NCBI RefSeq assembly: GCF_001544975.2
Contig: NZ_FCOG02000013.1
Coordinates: forward strand, 1-64,000
Source of the DNA: Caballeronia arationis
GTDB lineage: Bacteria > Pseudomonadota > Gammaproteobacteria > Burkholderiales > Burkholderiaceae
DNA: 64,000 bases
Reading direction: 5' to 3'
Shown here: positions 17,349 to 25,471 of the stretch, in pieces
Position numbering within the stretch: position 1 is the first letter of the stretch
Layout of the letters: every line of letters starts with the position of its first letter
Made by a program: the position numbers and the translations under genes
The notes under the pieces: generated by a model
What the model saw: the letters and a program-made list of their open reading frames with translations, nothing else
Told to the model about the DNA's origin: nothing
Database searches by the model: none

Positions 17349-18005
17349 TCAACCGATCCGCGACCACTTGAGAAGTTTCGCCACATCGCCCTTGATCTTG
17401 GCGGGATCGGGGTTTTTCGGGAAACGTTCCATCAGATTGCCGTTCGGATCGACGAGAAAGATGTGGTCAGTGAGTTGCGTGCCGTCAGAGATTGGCAGCC
17501 ATTTCGAGATAGCGTTCTGATCTGCGACAAGCATTCTCGTATCCGGTTGCGGATAGGCGGCCTTGATCTTGTCGTCGACGGGTTTGTCGTCGGTACGCAG
17601 CCAGACGTTCACGACGCGTTCGCGTTCGCCCGCCTGCAACACGCGCACTTGGCGCATGAAATAGAGACGCGTCGCGCATTGTTCGTCGCAGGCGCTGCCG
17701 TTGACCATCACCATCAGCCATTTGCCGCGCAGCGCGGTGAGCGGCATCGGTTGGCCTTTTTCGTCGGTGACCATCAGGTCGCCGGGAATCGGGCGCTGCG
17801 GCTCGATCAGCGCACCGTAGCTCGTGGTGCCGCCGGCCGGTTTGAACACGTAGTACATCAGATACGACGCGATGACCGGCGCCGCGCAGACGAGCGCGAG
17901 CAGCAGCAGCATCCAGCGGCCCTTGTTCCACGAGCCTTTCGTGGCTTCGCGGTGCTGTGCGCGCGCCTTGTTGATGGCGGACGGCGAAGGACGTGGTGTT
18001 TGCAT
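17349..18005 (-). CDS. Membrane-anchored Sco/thioredoxin-like protein
   Basis: 218 residues. There is one N-terminal membrane span (about 31-53), and the rest is predicted periplasmic with a thioredoxin-like layout. A C-x3-C pair in GSACDEQCATRLY (C106, C110) and His in LTDHIFLVDPNGNLM (H181) match the three copper ligands of Sco proteins, although overall similarity to SCO1 is weak. It sits between surf1 and ctaA in the oxidase assembly cluster, so a role in copper delivery or thiol reduction during cytochrome oxidase assembly is likely. It is usually annotated only as a hypothetical or transmembrane cytochrome oxidase-associated protein. The ATG at 18005 is preferred over a TTG six bases upstream. 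Confidence 0.82.
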   Translation of the reverse strand: MQTPRPSPSAINKARAQHREATKGSWNKGRWMLLLLALVCAAPVIASYLMYYVFKPAGGTTSYGALIEPQRPIPGDLMVTDEKGQPMPLTALRGKWLMVMVNGSACDEQCATRLYFMRQVRVLQAGERERVVNVWLRTDDKPVDDKIKAAYPQPDTRMLVADQNAISKWLPISDGTQLTDHIFLVDPNGNLMERFPKNPDPAKIKGDVAKLLKWSRIG

Positions 18006-18075
18006 CGACAAAACGGGGCCTCTATTCGATTACGCAGCGCGCTGGCTAAAAAAAGCGCGCTGACTGGATTCAAGC

Positions 18076-18825
18076 TTAGGCGTGGCTGGCGTGATTGTCC
18101 GCTTCGTCGGCGGGATCGCTCTTTTTCGCGGCGCGACGCGCGGCGTAAAGTCCGAAGCCGATCGCCGCCGCCGCCATGCCCCACCACTGCAACATATAGC
18201 CGTAGTTGCGCTCGACGCCGAGCGTCGGTGCCGGCCAGTCGCGCACGAGCCTGTCGCCGGTGTTGTTCAGTTGCTGGATCACGAACGGCTGCAACGGCAG
18301 ACCGATCTCTCCCGCGTACGCGGCGATGTCGAGATTCTGACGAATCTTCTGACGCGCCGCCGAACCGCCGCGGCCCAGTTCAAACGCCTGCGACGCATTC
18401 GAGCGCGCAATGCCTTCGATCTCGACCTCGCCTTTCGGCGTCTCGTAAGGCTCGATGCCCGTGCGATCGGCGAGATTACGCGGCAACCAGCCGCGATTGA
18501 CCAGCACGTAGCCGCCTCCGTCGAGTTTAAACGGCATCACGACATAAAAACCCGGCTGGTCGTTATAAGGCCGATTATCGAGATAAACGACCTGCTCCGG
18601 CAAAAATTCGCCTCGCGCCAGCACGCGATGAAACTCGATGTCCTTCAGCGGGATCGGCATCACGCCCACGCGCTGCGCGGGCGCGTTCTCGAATGCGACG
18701 ATCCGCGCGTTGAGCGCTTCCTTCTGATGCGCGCGGTCGCGCTGCCAGAACCCGAGCCGCACCGTCACCGCGACGGCGATCAGGATCAGGACCGCCGGCC
18801 AGAAGCGGATCTTCATACCGCGCAT
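18076..18825 (-). CDS. SURF1-family cytochrome oxidase assembly protein
   Basis: 249 residues with the SURF1 topology: one N-terminal span (about 8-24) and one C-terminal span (about 212-230) flanking a periplasmic domain. Family blocks are FWQRDRAHQKEAL, YLDNRPYNDQPGFYV, VNRGWLPRN and GYMLQWWGMAAAAIGFG. Bacterial SURF1 binds heme A and helps insert it into subunit I. The ATG at 18825 follows GGAACGG; one at 18816 is possible. It is transcribed with the downstream Sco-like, ctaA, ctaB and sco genes. Confidence 0.92.
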   Translation of the reverse strand: MRGMKIRFWPAVLILIAVAVTVRLGFWQRDRAHQKEALNARIVAFENAPAQRVGVMPIPLKDIEFHRVLARGEFLPEQVVYLDNRPYNDQPGFYVVMPFKLDGGGYVLVNRGWLPRNLADRTGIEPYETPKGEVEIEGIARSNASQAFELGRGGSAARQKIRQNLDIAAYAGEIGLPLQPFVIQQLNNTGDRLVRDWPAPTLGVERNYGYMLQWWGMAAAAIGFGLYAARRAAKKSDPADEADNHASHA

Positions 18826-18906
18826 CCGTTCCGGGCAACGCGGCACGTTCCATGCGGTGCGATAATCGATTGCTTCAACTTCTCATGCCAATCGCTGGCC
18901 GGTTTC

Positions 18907-19116
18907 ATGCACATCATCGTTGCCATCGCATTCATCCTAATCATCGGCAGCCTCGGGTCGGCGCTGTACTTCATGATGACCGACCGGGGCAAGACCAAGC
19001 GGATGGTGTGGTCGCTTGCCATGCGCGTCGGGCTGTCCATCTCGCTGTTCCTCTTCATCCTGTTCGCGCACTGGATGGGCTGGATTCAGTCGACCGGCAT
19101 TCCGCTGGGACGCTGA
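18907..19116 (+). CDS. Twin transmembrane protein (DUF2909-like)
   Basis: 69 residues with two hydrophobic spans (about 2-23 and 38-60) joined by the short basic loop TDRGKTKRM. The sequence starts MHIIVAIAFILIIGSLGSALYF and matches small twin-TM proteins found beside surf1 in Burkholderiales. It is encoded on the strand opposite to the whole oxidase cluster, divergent from surf1 with 81 bases between them. Its function is unknown; conservation of position suggests a role in oxidase biogenesis or stability. Confidence 0.82.
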   Translation: MHIIVAIAFILIIGSLGSALYFMMTDRGKTKRMVWSLAMRVGLSISLFLFILFAHWMGWIQSTGIPLGR

Positions 19117-19218
19117 GCCGCTACGAAGGTTCGCCGGGGCGTCGTTTTTGGCATGCGGCCGGCGCAGGCGCTGCGACATATCGGCGCGCCCGTTCGCGCA
19201 AAAAACTCCCGCAGTCCA

Positions 19219-19256
19219 AAAAACAAAACGCCGCCCGGGAAGGTCGAGGGCGGCGC
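19219..19256 (-). terminator. Terminator downstream of coxC
   Basis: On the minus strand: CGCCGCCC / GGGCGGCG with an 11-base loop, followed by TTTTGTTTTTT. It ends the coxB-ctaD-ctaG-coxC transcript and implies that surf1 and the genes beyond it are separately transcribed. Confidence 0.85.
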
Positions 19257-19326
19257 TCAAGCAGTGCTTTGCGACTGAACGTTGCGGACGGCGCGTTGCG
19301 CGCCACCGTCCGCGTTGCGAAAACCG

Positions 19327-20184
19327 TTACAGCCAGTACACGACGACGTACAGCCCCAGCCACACGACGTCGACAAAGTGCCAGTACCAGGCCGCGCCTT
19401 CGAATGCGAAATGATGCTCCGCCGTGAAGTGGCCGCGGATCATCCGCACCATGACCACCGTCAGCATCGTGCCGCCGAGGAACACGTGAAACCCGTGGAA
19501 GCCCGTCAGCAGGAAGAACGTCGATCCGTACACGCCCGATGCGAGCGTCAGGTTCAGTTCGTTGTAGGCGTGGAAATACTCGTAGCCCTGGCAAAACAGG
19601 AAGATCAGACCGAGCATCACCGTTGCGCCGAGCCAGATGATCGCCTTCCTGCGATGGTCCTCGCGCAGCGCGTGGTGAGCGACCGTCAGCGTCGCGCCCG
19701 AGCTCAGCAGGAGCGCGGTGTTGATGGTCGGCAGCGGCCACGGCGTCATCGAGCGGAAATGCCCGACCAGCGCCGCCGGACCGTTGTTCGGCCACACCCC
19801 GGTGAAATCCGGCCAGATCAGCTTGTAGTCGAGACTCGACAGTTCGTGCATCGCGATGGCGCGCGCGTAGAACAATGCGCCGAAGAACGCAGCGAAGAAC
19901 ATGACTTCCGAGAAGATGAACCAGCTCATGCTCCAGCGATACGACGTGTCGACGCGCTTGCCGTACATGCCGCCCTCGGATTCCGAGATGGCGTCGCCGA
20001 ACCAGTGCCAGAGCACGAACAGCACGAACAGCACGCCGAGCAGCGTCGTGAACGGCGCCCAGCTATGCCCGTTGACCCACGACGCCAGCGATCCGAGCGC
20101 CACCAGGAGACCGGTGGCCGCCATGATCGGATGCCGTGACGGGTGCGGCACGAAATAGTACGGGCTATCGTTTTGACCGCTCAT
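19327..20184 (-). CDS. coxC: Cytochrome c oxidase subunit III
   Basis: 285-residue inner-membrane subunit with seven spans (COX3 family). Blocks include SPYYFVPHPSRHPIMA at the N-terminus, WFIFSEVMFFAAFFGALFYAR, GFHGFHVFLGG and WYWHFVDVVWLGLYVVVYWL at the C-terminus. The ATG at 20184 follows GGAG at 8 bases; the open frame extends upstream without similarity. It is the last gene of the coxB operon before the terminator at 19219-19256. Confidence 0.96.
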   Translation of the reverse strand: MSGQNDSPYYFVPHPSRHPIMAATGLLVALGSLASWVNGHSWAPFTTLLGVLFVLFVLWHWFGDAISESEGGMYGKRVDTSYRWSMSWFIFSEVMFFAAFFGALFYARAIAMHELSSLDYKLIWPDFTGVWPNNGPAALVGHFRSMTPWPLPTINTALLLSSGATLTVAHHALREDHRRKAIIWLGATVMLGLIFLFCQGYEYFHAYNELNLTLASGVYGSTFFLLTGFHGFHVFLGGTMLTVVMVRMIRGHFTAEHHFAFEGAAWYWHFVDVVWLGLYVVVYWL

Positions 20185-20299
20185 TTTTGATTCTCCACTT
20201 CGATCCAGTTGCTTGTTTTCTTTCGACTCGGGGCGGCGCGTCCCATCATCCTCACCACGCCGGCCCGGCCACTCGATTCGTTCGATTCCTGAGGTTTCC

Positions 20300-20518
20300 T
20301 TAACCCACCACCGCCCGCACCACCAGCAGCAGCACGACAATGAACAGCACCGCGCCGATCACACCCGCCGCGATCAGATGCAACGGGTTCAACTGGGCGG
20401 CGTCGCTTTCCAGGTCGGCCCTGCGGCGCACGCCGAAAAACGACCAGAACACCGCCTTGACGAGCCTCAGGACGCTCGTCTTCTGTGCGGGCTTGCCCGG
20501 CTTGTCTGCTTCGACCAT
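20300..20518 (-). CDS. DUF2970 small membrane protein
   Basis: 72 residues with a single C-terminal span (about 46-70) and the conserved FWSFFGVRRR block of DUF2970. Genes for this family regularly lie between ctaG and coxC in betaproteobacteria, as here. Its function is unknown; context suggests an accessory protein of the aa3 oxidase. 115 bases separate it from coxC and show no further gene. Confidence 0.85.
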   Translation of the reverse strand: MVEADKPGKPAQKTSVLRLVKAVFWSFFGVRRRADLESDAAQLNPLHLIAAGVIGAVLFIVVLLLVVRAVVG

Positions 20519-20560
20519 CGCTCTTTCCTTGCCTCGCTTGCCGTACGTTCCCGCCAGGGT

Positions 20561-21160
20561 TCAGGTCCCGCTGCCGCCCTTCGCGACCGACTTCGGCGCG
20601 GTGAGCTCGAAGAACGTGTACGACAACGTGATCGTCTTCACATCCTTCGGCAGCTTCGGATCGACGACGAACACCACCGGCATGCGCTTCGTCTCGTTGG
20701 CGGCGAGCGTCTGCTGCGTAAAACAAAAACATTCGATCTTCTTGAAGTACTCGGTGGCCTCTTTCGGGGCGTAACTGGGAATGGCCTGCGCCTGAACCGT
20801 TCGCCCCTGCTCGTTGGTCACCTGGTACATCACCGTCATCACTTCGCCGGGGTGCACATCAAGACTGTTCTGCTCCGGCTTGAACTGCAGCGGACCGCGC
20901 GCGTTGGCATCGAGTTCGATCGAAATCGTGCGGGTCGCGTCGACCTGCGTGTTCTTCGCCTCGCGCGCGCCGACATCGCGCTGCACGAGGTTGTTGATGC
21001 CCGTAATCGAGCAGATCGCGCGATACATCGGCACCAGGGCAAAACCGAATCCGAACATCAGCCCGGCCACGACGACGAGCTTCACGAGCATCGAGCGGTT
21101 GAATGCGCGGTCGGACTGCGCTTCTTGCACTTCTTGCGGACTGGACACGTCGTTTCTCAC
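20561..21160 (-). CDS. ctaG: Cytochrome c oxidase assembly protein CtaG/Cox11
   Basis: 199 residues. It has an N-terminal span (about 27-47) and a periplasmic immunoglobulin-like domain with the copper-binding CFC motif in KKIECFCFTQQTL, plus PMYRAICSITGIN near the membrane. Cox11 inserts CuB into subunit I. The start codon is GTG (21160), overlapping the upstream stop as GTGA, so it is coupled to the small assembly gene before it. Confidence 0.95.
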   Translation of the reverse strand: MRNDVSSPQEVQEAQSDRAFNRSMLVKLVVVAGLMFGFGFALVPMYRAICSITGINNLVQRDVGAREAKNTQVDATRTISIELDANARGPLQFKPEQNSLDVHPGEVMTVMYQVTNEQGRTVQAQAIPSYAPKEATEYFKKIECFCFTQQTLAANETKRMPVVFVVDPKLPKDVKTITLSYTFFELTAPKSVAKGGSGT

Positions 21161-21318
21161 CCTCGGGACAGCAGGAACTGATTGACGACGGCTGCCATAA
21201 AAAAGACGGCGACGATGGCAAGCAGAATCAGGCCGAGCCGCTTGTTGCCCGCGCGAATCTGCTCGGGCGACCGTCTTTCTTGTGGATTCCGGGTCATGCT
21301 GTGGACTTCTTGTTCCAT
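21157..21318 (-). CDS. Cytochrome oxidase small assembly protein
   Basis: 53 residues with a cytoplasmic RNPQERRSPEQIRAGNKR segment and one span, LGLILLAIVAVFFMAAVVNQF. Small proteins with this pattern are encoded between ctaD and ctaG in Burkholderiales and are annotated as cytochrome oxidase small assembly proteins. I start at the ATG 21318 (AGG seven bases before); an ATG at 21297 would give 46 residues. It overlaps ctaG by 4 bases. Confidence 0.82.
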   Translation of the reverse strand: MEQEVHSMTRNPQERRSPEQIRAGNKRLGLILLAIVAVFFMAAVVNQFLLSRG

Positions 21319-21370
21319 TAGGACCTGCCTGGCGAGGCTCCGGCCGGAGCCTCGCAGCATTGCGTGCGTC

Positions 21371-22981
21371 TTACTCGACGGTCGGCGGATTTTCAAACGT
21401 ATGGAACGGCGCCGGGCTCGGCACGGTCCATTCGAGGCCTTCCGCGCCATCCCAGGGCTTGTCGGCGGCCTTCTCCAGCTCGCCGCCGCCGCGATACGCC
21501 GGCAGCGCAACCGCGAACAGGAAGTACACCTGCGCGAGACCGAAACCGAACGCGCCGATCGTCGCGACCTGGTTGAAGTCGGTGAACTGCGCCGGGTAGT
21601 CCGCATAGCGACGCGGCATGCCCGCGAGGCCCAGGAAGTGCATCGGGAAGAACGTGATGTTGAAGAAGATCATCGACGCCCAGAAGTGGATCTTGCCGCG
21701 CGTTTCGTTGTACATCCAGCCCGTCCACTTCGGCGCCCAGTAGTACCAGCCGGAGAACAGCGCGAAGAGCGAACCCGCCACCAGCACGTAGTGGAAGTGC
21801 GCCACCACGTAATAGGTGCCGTGCATCTGGATGTCGAGCGGCGCCATCGAAAGGATCAGGCCCGTGAAGCCGCCCATCGTGAACACGAACAGGAAGCCGA
21901 TCGCGAAGATCATCGGCGTTTCGAAGCTGAGCGAACCGCGCCACATCGTCGCGACCCAGTTGAACACCTTCACGCCCGTGGGAACTGCGATCAGCATCGT
22001 CGCGTACATGAAGAAGAGCTGGCCCGTCACCGGCATGCCGGTGGCGAACATATGGTGCGCCCAGACCATGAACGACAGGATCGCGATCGACGCCGTCGCG
22101 TACACCATCGAGCTATAGCCGAACAGCGGCTTGCGCGAGAACGCCGGAATCACCTGCGACACGATCCCGAACGCCGGCAAGATCATGATGTACACCTCGG
22201 GGTGACCGAAGAACCAGAAGATGTGCTGGTACATCACCGGATCGCCGCCGCCCGCCGCGTTGAAGAACGACGTGCCGAAGTGGCGGTCGAACAGCACCAT
22301 CGTGATCGCGCCCGCCAGAACCGGCATCACCGCGATCAGCAGGTACGCCGTGATCAGCCACGTCCACGCGAACATCGGCATCTTCATGAGCGTCATGCCG
22401 GGCGCGCGCATGTTCAGGATCGTCACGACGATGTTGATGCCGCCCATGATCGACGACGCGCCCATGAGGTGGACCGCGAAAATCGCGAAGTCCATGCCCG
22501 GGCCCATCTGCGTGGAGAGCGGTGCGTACAGCGTCCAGCCGGCGGCGGTCGCGCCGCCCGGCGTGAAGAACGAACCGACCAAGAGCACGGCCGCGACCGG
22601 CAGGAGCCAGAAGCTGAAGTTGTTCATCCGCGCGAACGCCATGTCGGACGCGCCGATCTGCAGCGGAATCATCCAGTTCGCGAAACCGACGAACGCCGGC
22701 ATGATCGCGCCGAACACCATGATCAGGCCGTGCATGGTGGTCAGCTGGTTGAAGAACTCGGGGCGCATGATCTGCAGGCCGGGCTCGAAGAGCTCGGCGC
22801 GGATCATCAGCGCCATCACGCCCCCCGAGAGGAACATGATGAACGAGAACAGCAGGTACAGCGTACCGATGTCCTTGTGGTTGGTGGCGAACAGCCACCG
22901 GCGCCAGCCGTGAGGCGTTTCATGCGCATGATCGTGCGCGTGGTCGTGACCCGCGGCTACATCGTGTCCGATGCTAGACAT
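21371..22981 (-). CDS. ctaD: Cytochrome c oxidase subunit I
   Basis: 536-residue catalytic subunit of the aa3 oxidase with twelve spans, binding heme a, heme a3 and CuB. Blocks are TTMHGLIMVFGAIMPAFVGF, FWFFGHPEVYIMILPAFG (cross-linked His-Tyr), a K-channel-type segment and VVAHFHYVLVAG (heme ligands). The N-terminus is unusually His-rich (several HDHA-type repeats in residues 6-24), which could bind metal; this is an inference. It lies 74 bases after coxB. Confidence 0.97.
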   Translation of the reverse strand: MSSIGHDVAAGHDHAHDHAHETPHGWRRWLFATNHKDIGTLYLLFSFIMFLSGGVMALMIRAELFEPGLQIMRPEFFNQLTTMHGLIMVFGAIMPAFVGFANWMIPLQIGASDMAFARMNNFSFWLLPVAAVLLVGSFFTPGGATAAGWTLYAPLSTQMGPGMDFAIFAVHLMGASSIMGGINIVVTILNMRAPGMTLMKMPMFAWTWLITAYLLIAVMPVLAGAITMVLFDRHFGTSFFNAAGGGDPVMYQHIFWFFGHPEVYIMILPAFGIVSQVIPAFSRKPLFGYSSMVYATASIAILSFMVWAHHMFATGMPVTGQLFFMYATMLIAVPTGVKVFNWVATMWRGSLSFETPMIFAIGFLFVFTMGGFTGLILSMAPLDIQMHGTYYVVAHFHYVLVAGSLFALFSGWYYWAPKWTGWMYNETRGKIHFWASMIFFNITFFPMHFLGLAGMPRRYADYPAQFTDFNQVATIGAFGFGLAQVYFLFAVALPAYRGGGELEKAADKPWDGAEGLEWTVPSPAPFHTFENPPTVE

Positions 22982-23055
22982 GACAATCTCCTAAAGCGAA
23001 TACTGCGGCAATTGGCGGTAGTCGCCCGCTCCATCCCCGGAACGGGCGCGACACG

Positions 23056-24669
23056 TCAAGCAGCCGGACTGATCTCTACGCGACGGGCTTCCTTCGCATC
23101 CGTACCGCCCGTGATGGTTTCCGGCTTCTTCAAGACAATGCGATCCTCGGCGACACCCGCTGCCTTCAGCGCGTCGCGTACGGCTTGCGCACGGCTCTTG
23201 GCGAGTTCGGCGTTCTTGTCGGCGGAACCGGTGGCGTCGGTGAAGCCCGACAGCGCCAGCTTCGCATCCGGGTGCGCCTTCGCGTAAGCCGCTGCGGCCT
23301 GCACGGCGGCGGCCGCCTCGGCCGGGAGCGTGCTCTTGCCGGTTTCGAAGTAGATGCTCGCGGGCAGACCGGCGGCCTGCGTCGCTTCGGCGGCCGGGGC
23401 TGCCGGTGCGCTCGCGCTTTCAGTGGCTGATGCGCCCGACGCTTGCGCCGCCGGTGCCGACGCTGCAGCATCCGCCGCGCCCGCTGCGGCCAGATGGTTG
23501 CCGCCTTCCGGCATCTTGCCGTTGCGCGCGTCCGCGACCTGCTTCGGCTGGAGGATGTCGGTGGTGTGATTGCCCCACGAATTGCGCTCGAACGTGACGA
23601 CCGAGGCGATCTCGACGTCGTTGAGCGCCGTGGCCCAAGGCGGCATCGCGGCCTTGCCGTGCAGCACGATGTTCACGTGCTCGGCGATCGGACCGTTGGC
23701 GATCTTGCTGCCGTCGAGCGCCGGGAACGCTCCCGCGCCCTTGCCGTTCGGCTGGTGGCAGACCGCGCAGTTCGACGCGTAGACCTTCTCGCCGCGCGCC
23801 TTAAGCTCATCCATCGTGTAGGTCTTGTTGGGGTCGTCCGAGGCGGCGGCCAGCTTCTTCTTCTGGTTGTCGACCCACTTCGCGTAGTCGTCGTCCGAGA
23901 GCACTTCGACGACGACCGGCATGTACGCATGCTCCTTGCCGCACAGTTCGGTACAGAAGCCGCGGAACGTGCCGACCTTCTCCGCCTTGAACCACGTGTC
24001 GCGCACGAAGCCGGGAATCGCGTCCTGCTTCACGCCGAACGCCGGCACATACCACGAGTGCACAACGTCGTTCGCGGTGGTGATGATGCGGATCTTCTTG
24101 TTGACCGGCACCACGAGCGGATTGTCGACTTCCTGCAGGTAGAGATTCGAGATCGGCGTCTGGCCGTTCGTCTCGCTGCGCGGCGTGGAGAGCGTCGAAA
24201 GGAAGTTGATGCCCTCGCCCGGGCCCTTCACGTAGTCGTACGCCCACTTCCACTGATAACCCGTGACCTTCACGGTGAGATCGGCGTTGGTCGTGTCCTT
24301 CATCGCGACGACGGCCTTGGTGGCCGGCAGCGCCATCAGTACGACGATCACAAACGGCGCGATCGTCCAGATGATTTCGACGGTGGTGCTTTCGTGGAAG
24401 TTGGCCGCCTTGTGGCCACGCGACTTCCGGTGCACGAACATCGAATAGAACATCACGCCGAACACGCCGATGAAAATCACCCCGCAGATGATCAGCATGA
24501 ACGTATGGAGGCCAAAGAGCTCCTCGGCGATTTTCGTCGCGGGCTGCTGGAAGTTGAGCTCGTTGACACGAGGCCCGCCAGGAGCGTCGGTGACCGCCAG
24601 GGCCGTGCCGGCCGCGAGCATCCCGCCTGCCGCCAGCACGCCCGAGAGGGCTCGCTTGATTGTTTTCAT
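23056..24669 (-). CDS. coxB: Cytochrome c oxidase subunit II fused to cytochrome c and an OmpA domain
   Basis: 537 residues with three modules. 1-265: signal, two spans (about 54-76, 100-120) and the CuA cupredoxin with H204, C239-x3-C243, H247, M250. About 290-370: a cytochrome c domain with CAVCH (301-305) and a likely axial Met in AAMPPW. After an Ala-rich linker (about 395-436), 437-537: an OmpA/MotB peptidoglycan-binding domain (IYFETGKSTLP, LSGFTDATGS, LAKSRAQAVRDAL). The first two make a caa3-like subunit; the third would tether the oxidase to the cell wall. The ATG 24669 follows AAGGA; an upstream ATG at 24693 has a weaker site. Confidence 0.95.
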   Translation of the reverse strand: MKTIKRALSGVLAAGGMLAAGTALAVTDAPGGPRVNELNFQQPATKIAEELFGLHTFMLIICGVIFIGVFGVMFYSMFVHRKSRGHKAANFHESTTVEIIWTIAPFVIVVLMALPATKAVVAMKDTTNADLTVKVTGYQWKWAYDYVKGPGEGINFLSTLSTPRSETNGQTPISNLYLQEVDNPLVVPVNKKIRIITTANDVVHSWYVPAFGVKQDAIPGFVRDTWFKAEKVGTFRGFCTELCGKEHAYMPVVVEVLSDDDYAKWVDNQKKKLAAASDDPNKTYTMDELKARGEKVYASNCAVCHQPNGKGAGAFPALDGSKIANGPIAEHVNIVLHGKAAMPPWATALNDVEIASVVTFERNSWGNHTTDILQPKQVADARNGKMPEGGNHLAAAGAADAAASAPAAQASGASATESASAPAAPAAEATQAAGLPASIYFETGKSTLPAEAAAAVQAAAAYAKAHPDAKLALSGFTDATGSADKNAELAKSRAQAVRDALKAAGVAEDRIVLKKPETITGGTDAKEARRVEISPAA

Positions 24670-24782
24670 AGCATCCTTACCCAAAATTTCCATTCAAACC
24701 CTCGACCCCCGTGTGCATCCGTCGCGCGTTACGCGCTGCCTTTGCGCCCGCTTTTGCTCCCGGTTCGCGGCCGCCCGCGCTT

Positions 24783-25259
24783 TCACGCGCAGCGGCGGAT
24801 CCAGGCCTGCAATTCCGCGGCGAACTGCTTGCGACGATGCTGTGCAAGGTGTAGCCCGATTTGCACCGATTGCCCGCGCGAAACGATCTTGAGCGGATCC
24901 CTCGGTGCCGCGCCCGTTTCGATCCGCACCCAGCGCGGATCGAATTCGAACTGCGTCAATTCTTCGGCATTCATCTGTTCGATCAACAGCCGGTTCTGAA
25001 ACAACCGGATGCGTTCGTAGTCGACTGCATGCCGCGCGTAGATCAAGAACGCGACACCCACCACGAACAGTTCGATACCCGTGAACGGCAACACCAGCCA
25101 GGCGCCGTTCAATAACAGCAAGGTCGCGATAGCGAGCGAAAAGAGCGCGAGCGAGACAAAGAAGCCCACGAACTGGCGCGGCGACGCGGAGCAGTTACGC
25201 TTCATCAGCCACTCCTTGAGGACTGGCTCCGTGTCCGTCAGCAATGCGCTTCTTTCCAT
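24783..25259 (-). CDS. DUF2244 membrane protein
   Basis: 158 residues with two central spans (about 28-50 and 53-71), as in DUF2244 proteins that accompany cox operons in alpha- and betaproteobacteria. Conserved features include RNCSASPRQ before the first span and the soluble tail WVRIETGAAPRDPL with GLHLAQHRRKQFAAEL. Function is unknown. It leads the operon: a sigma-70 promoter is 67 bases upstream and coxB follows 113 bases downstream. Confidence 0.85.
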   Translation of the reverse strand: MERSALLTDTEPVLKEWLMKRNCSASPRQFVGFFVSLALFSLAIATLLLLNGAWLVLPFTGIELFVVGVAFLIYARHAVDYERIRLFQNRLLIEQMNAEELTQFEFDPRWVRIETGAAPRDPLKIVSRGQSVQIGLHLAQHRRKQFAAELQAWIRRCA

Positions 25260-25325
25260 CGCCGCCTCCGTCGATCTGCTCGGATCTTGACTAAAATCAT
25301 TGCCAGCCGGGCGACAAACTGACGC

Positions 25326-25354
25326 ATTATAGGCGCGTTACGATGCATCCACAA
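25326..25354 (-). promoter_or_regulatory. Sigma-70 promoter of the cox operon
   Basis: On the minus strand TTGTGG (25354-25349), a 17-base spacer and TATAAT (25331-25326) precede the DUF2244-coxB-ctaD operon. The predicted start is about 25319, giving a 60-base leader. The -10 is perfect; the -35 is only half matched. The rest of 25260-25471 holds no gene. Confidence 0.6.
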
Positions 25355-25471
25355 GCAAGGGGCAGAACAGCGCAAAGCCAAGCGCCACAAGCCTCTGCGC
25401 CCATTTGACGCAGGTTTTTACGCGCTTTTCGGACGCAAATCTCAGACATAACAGATGCCCTCTTTACCGCG

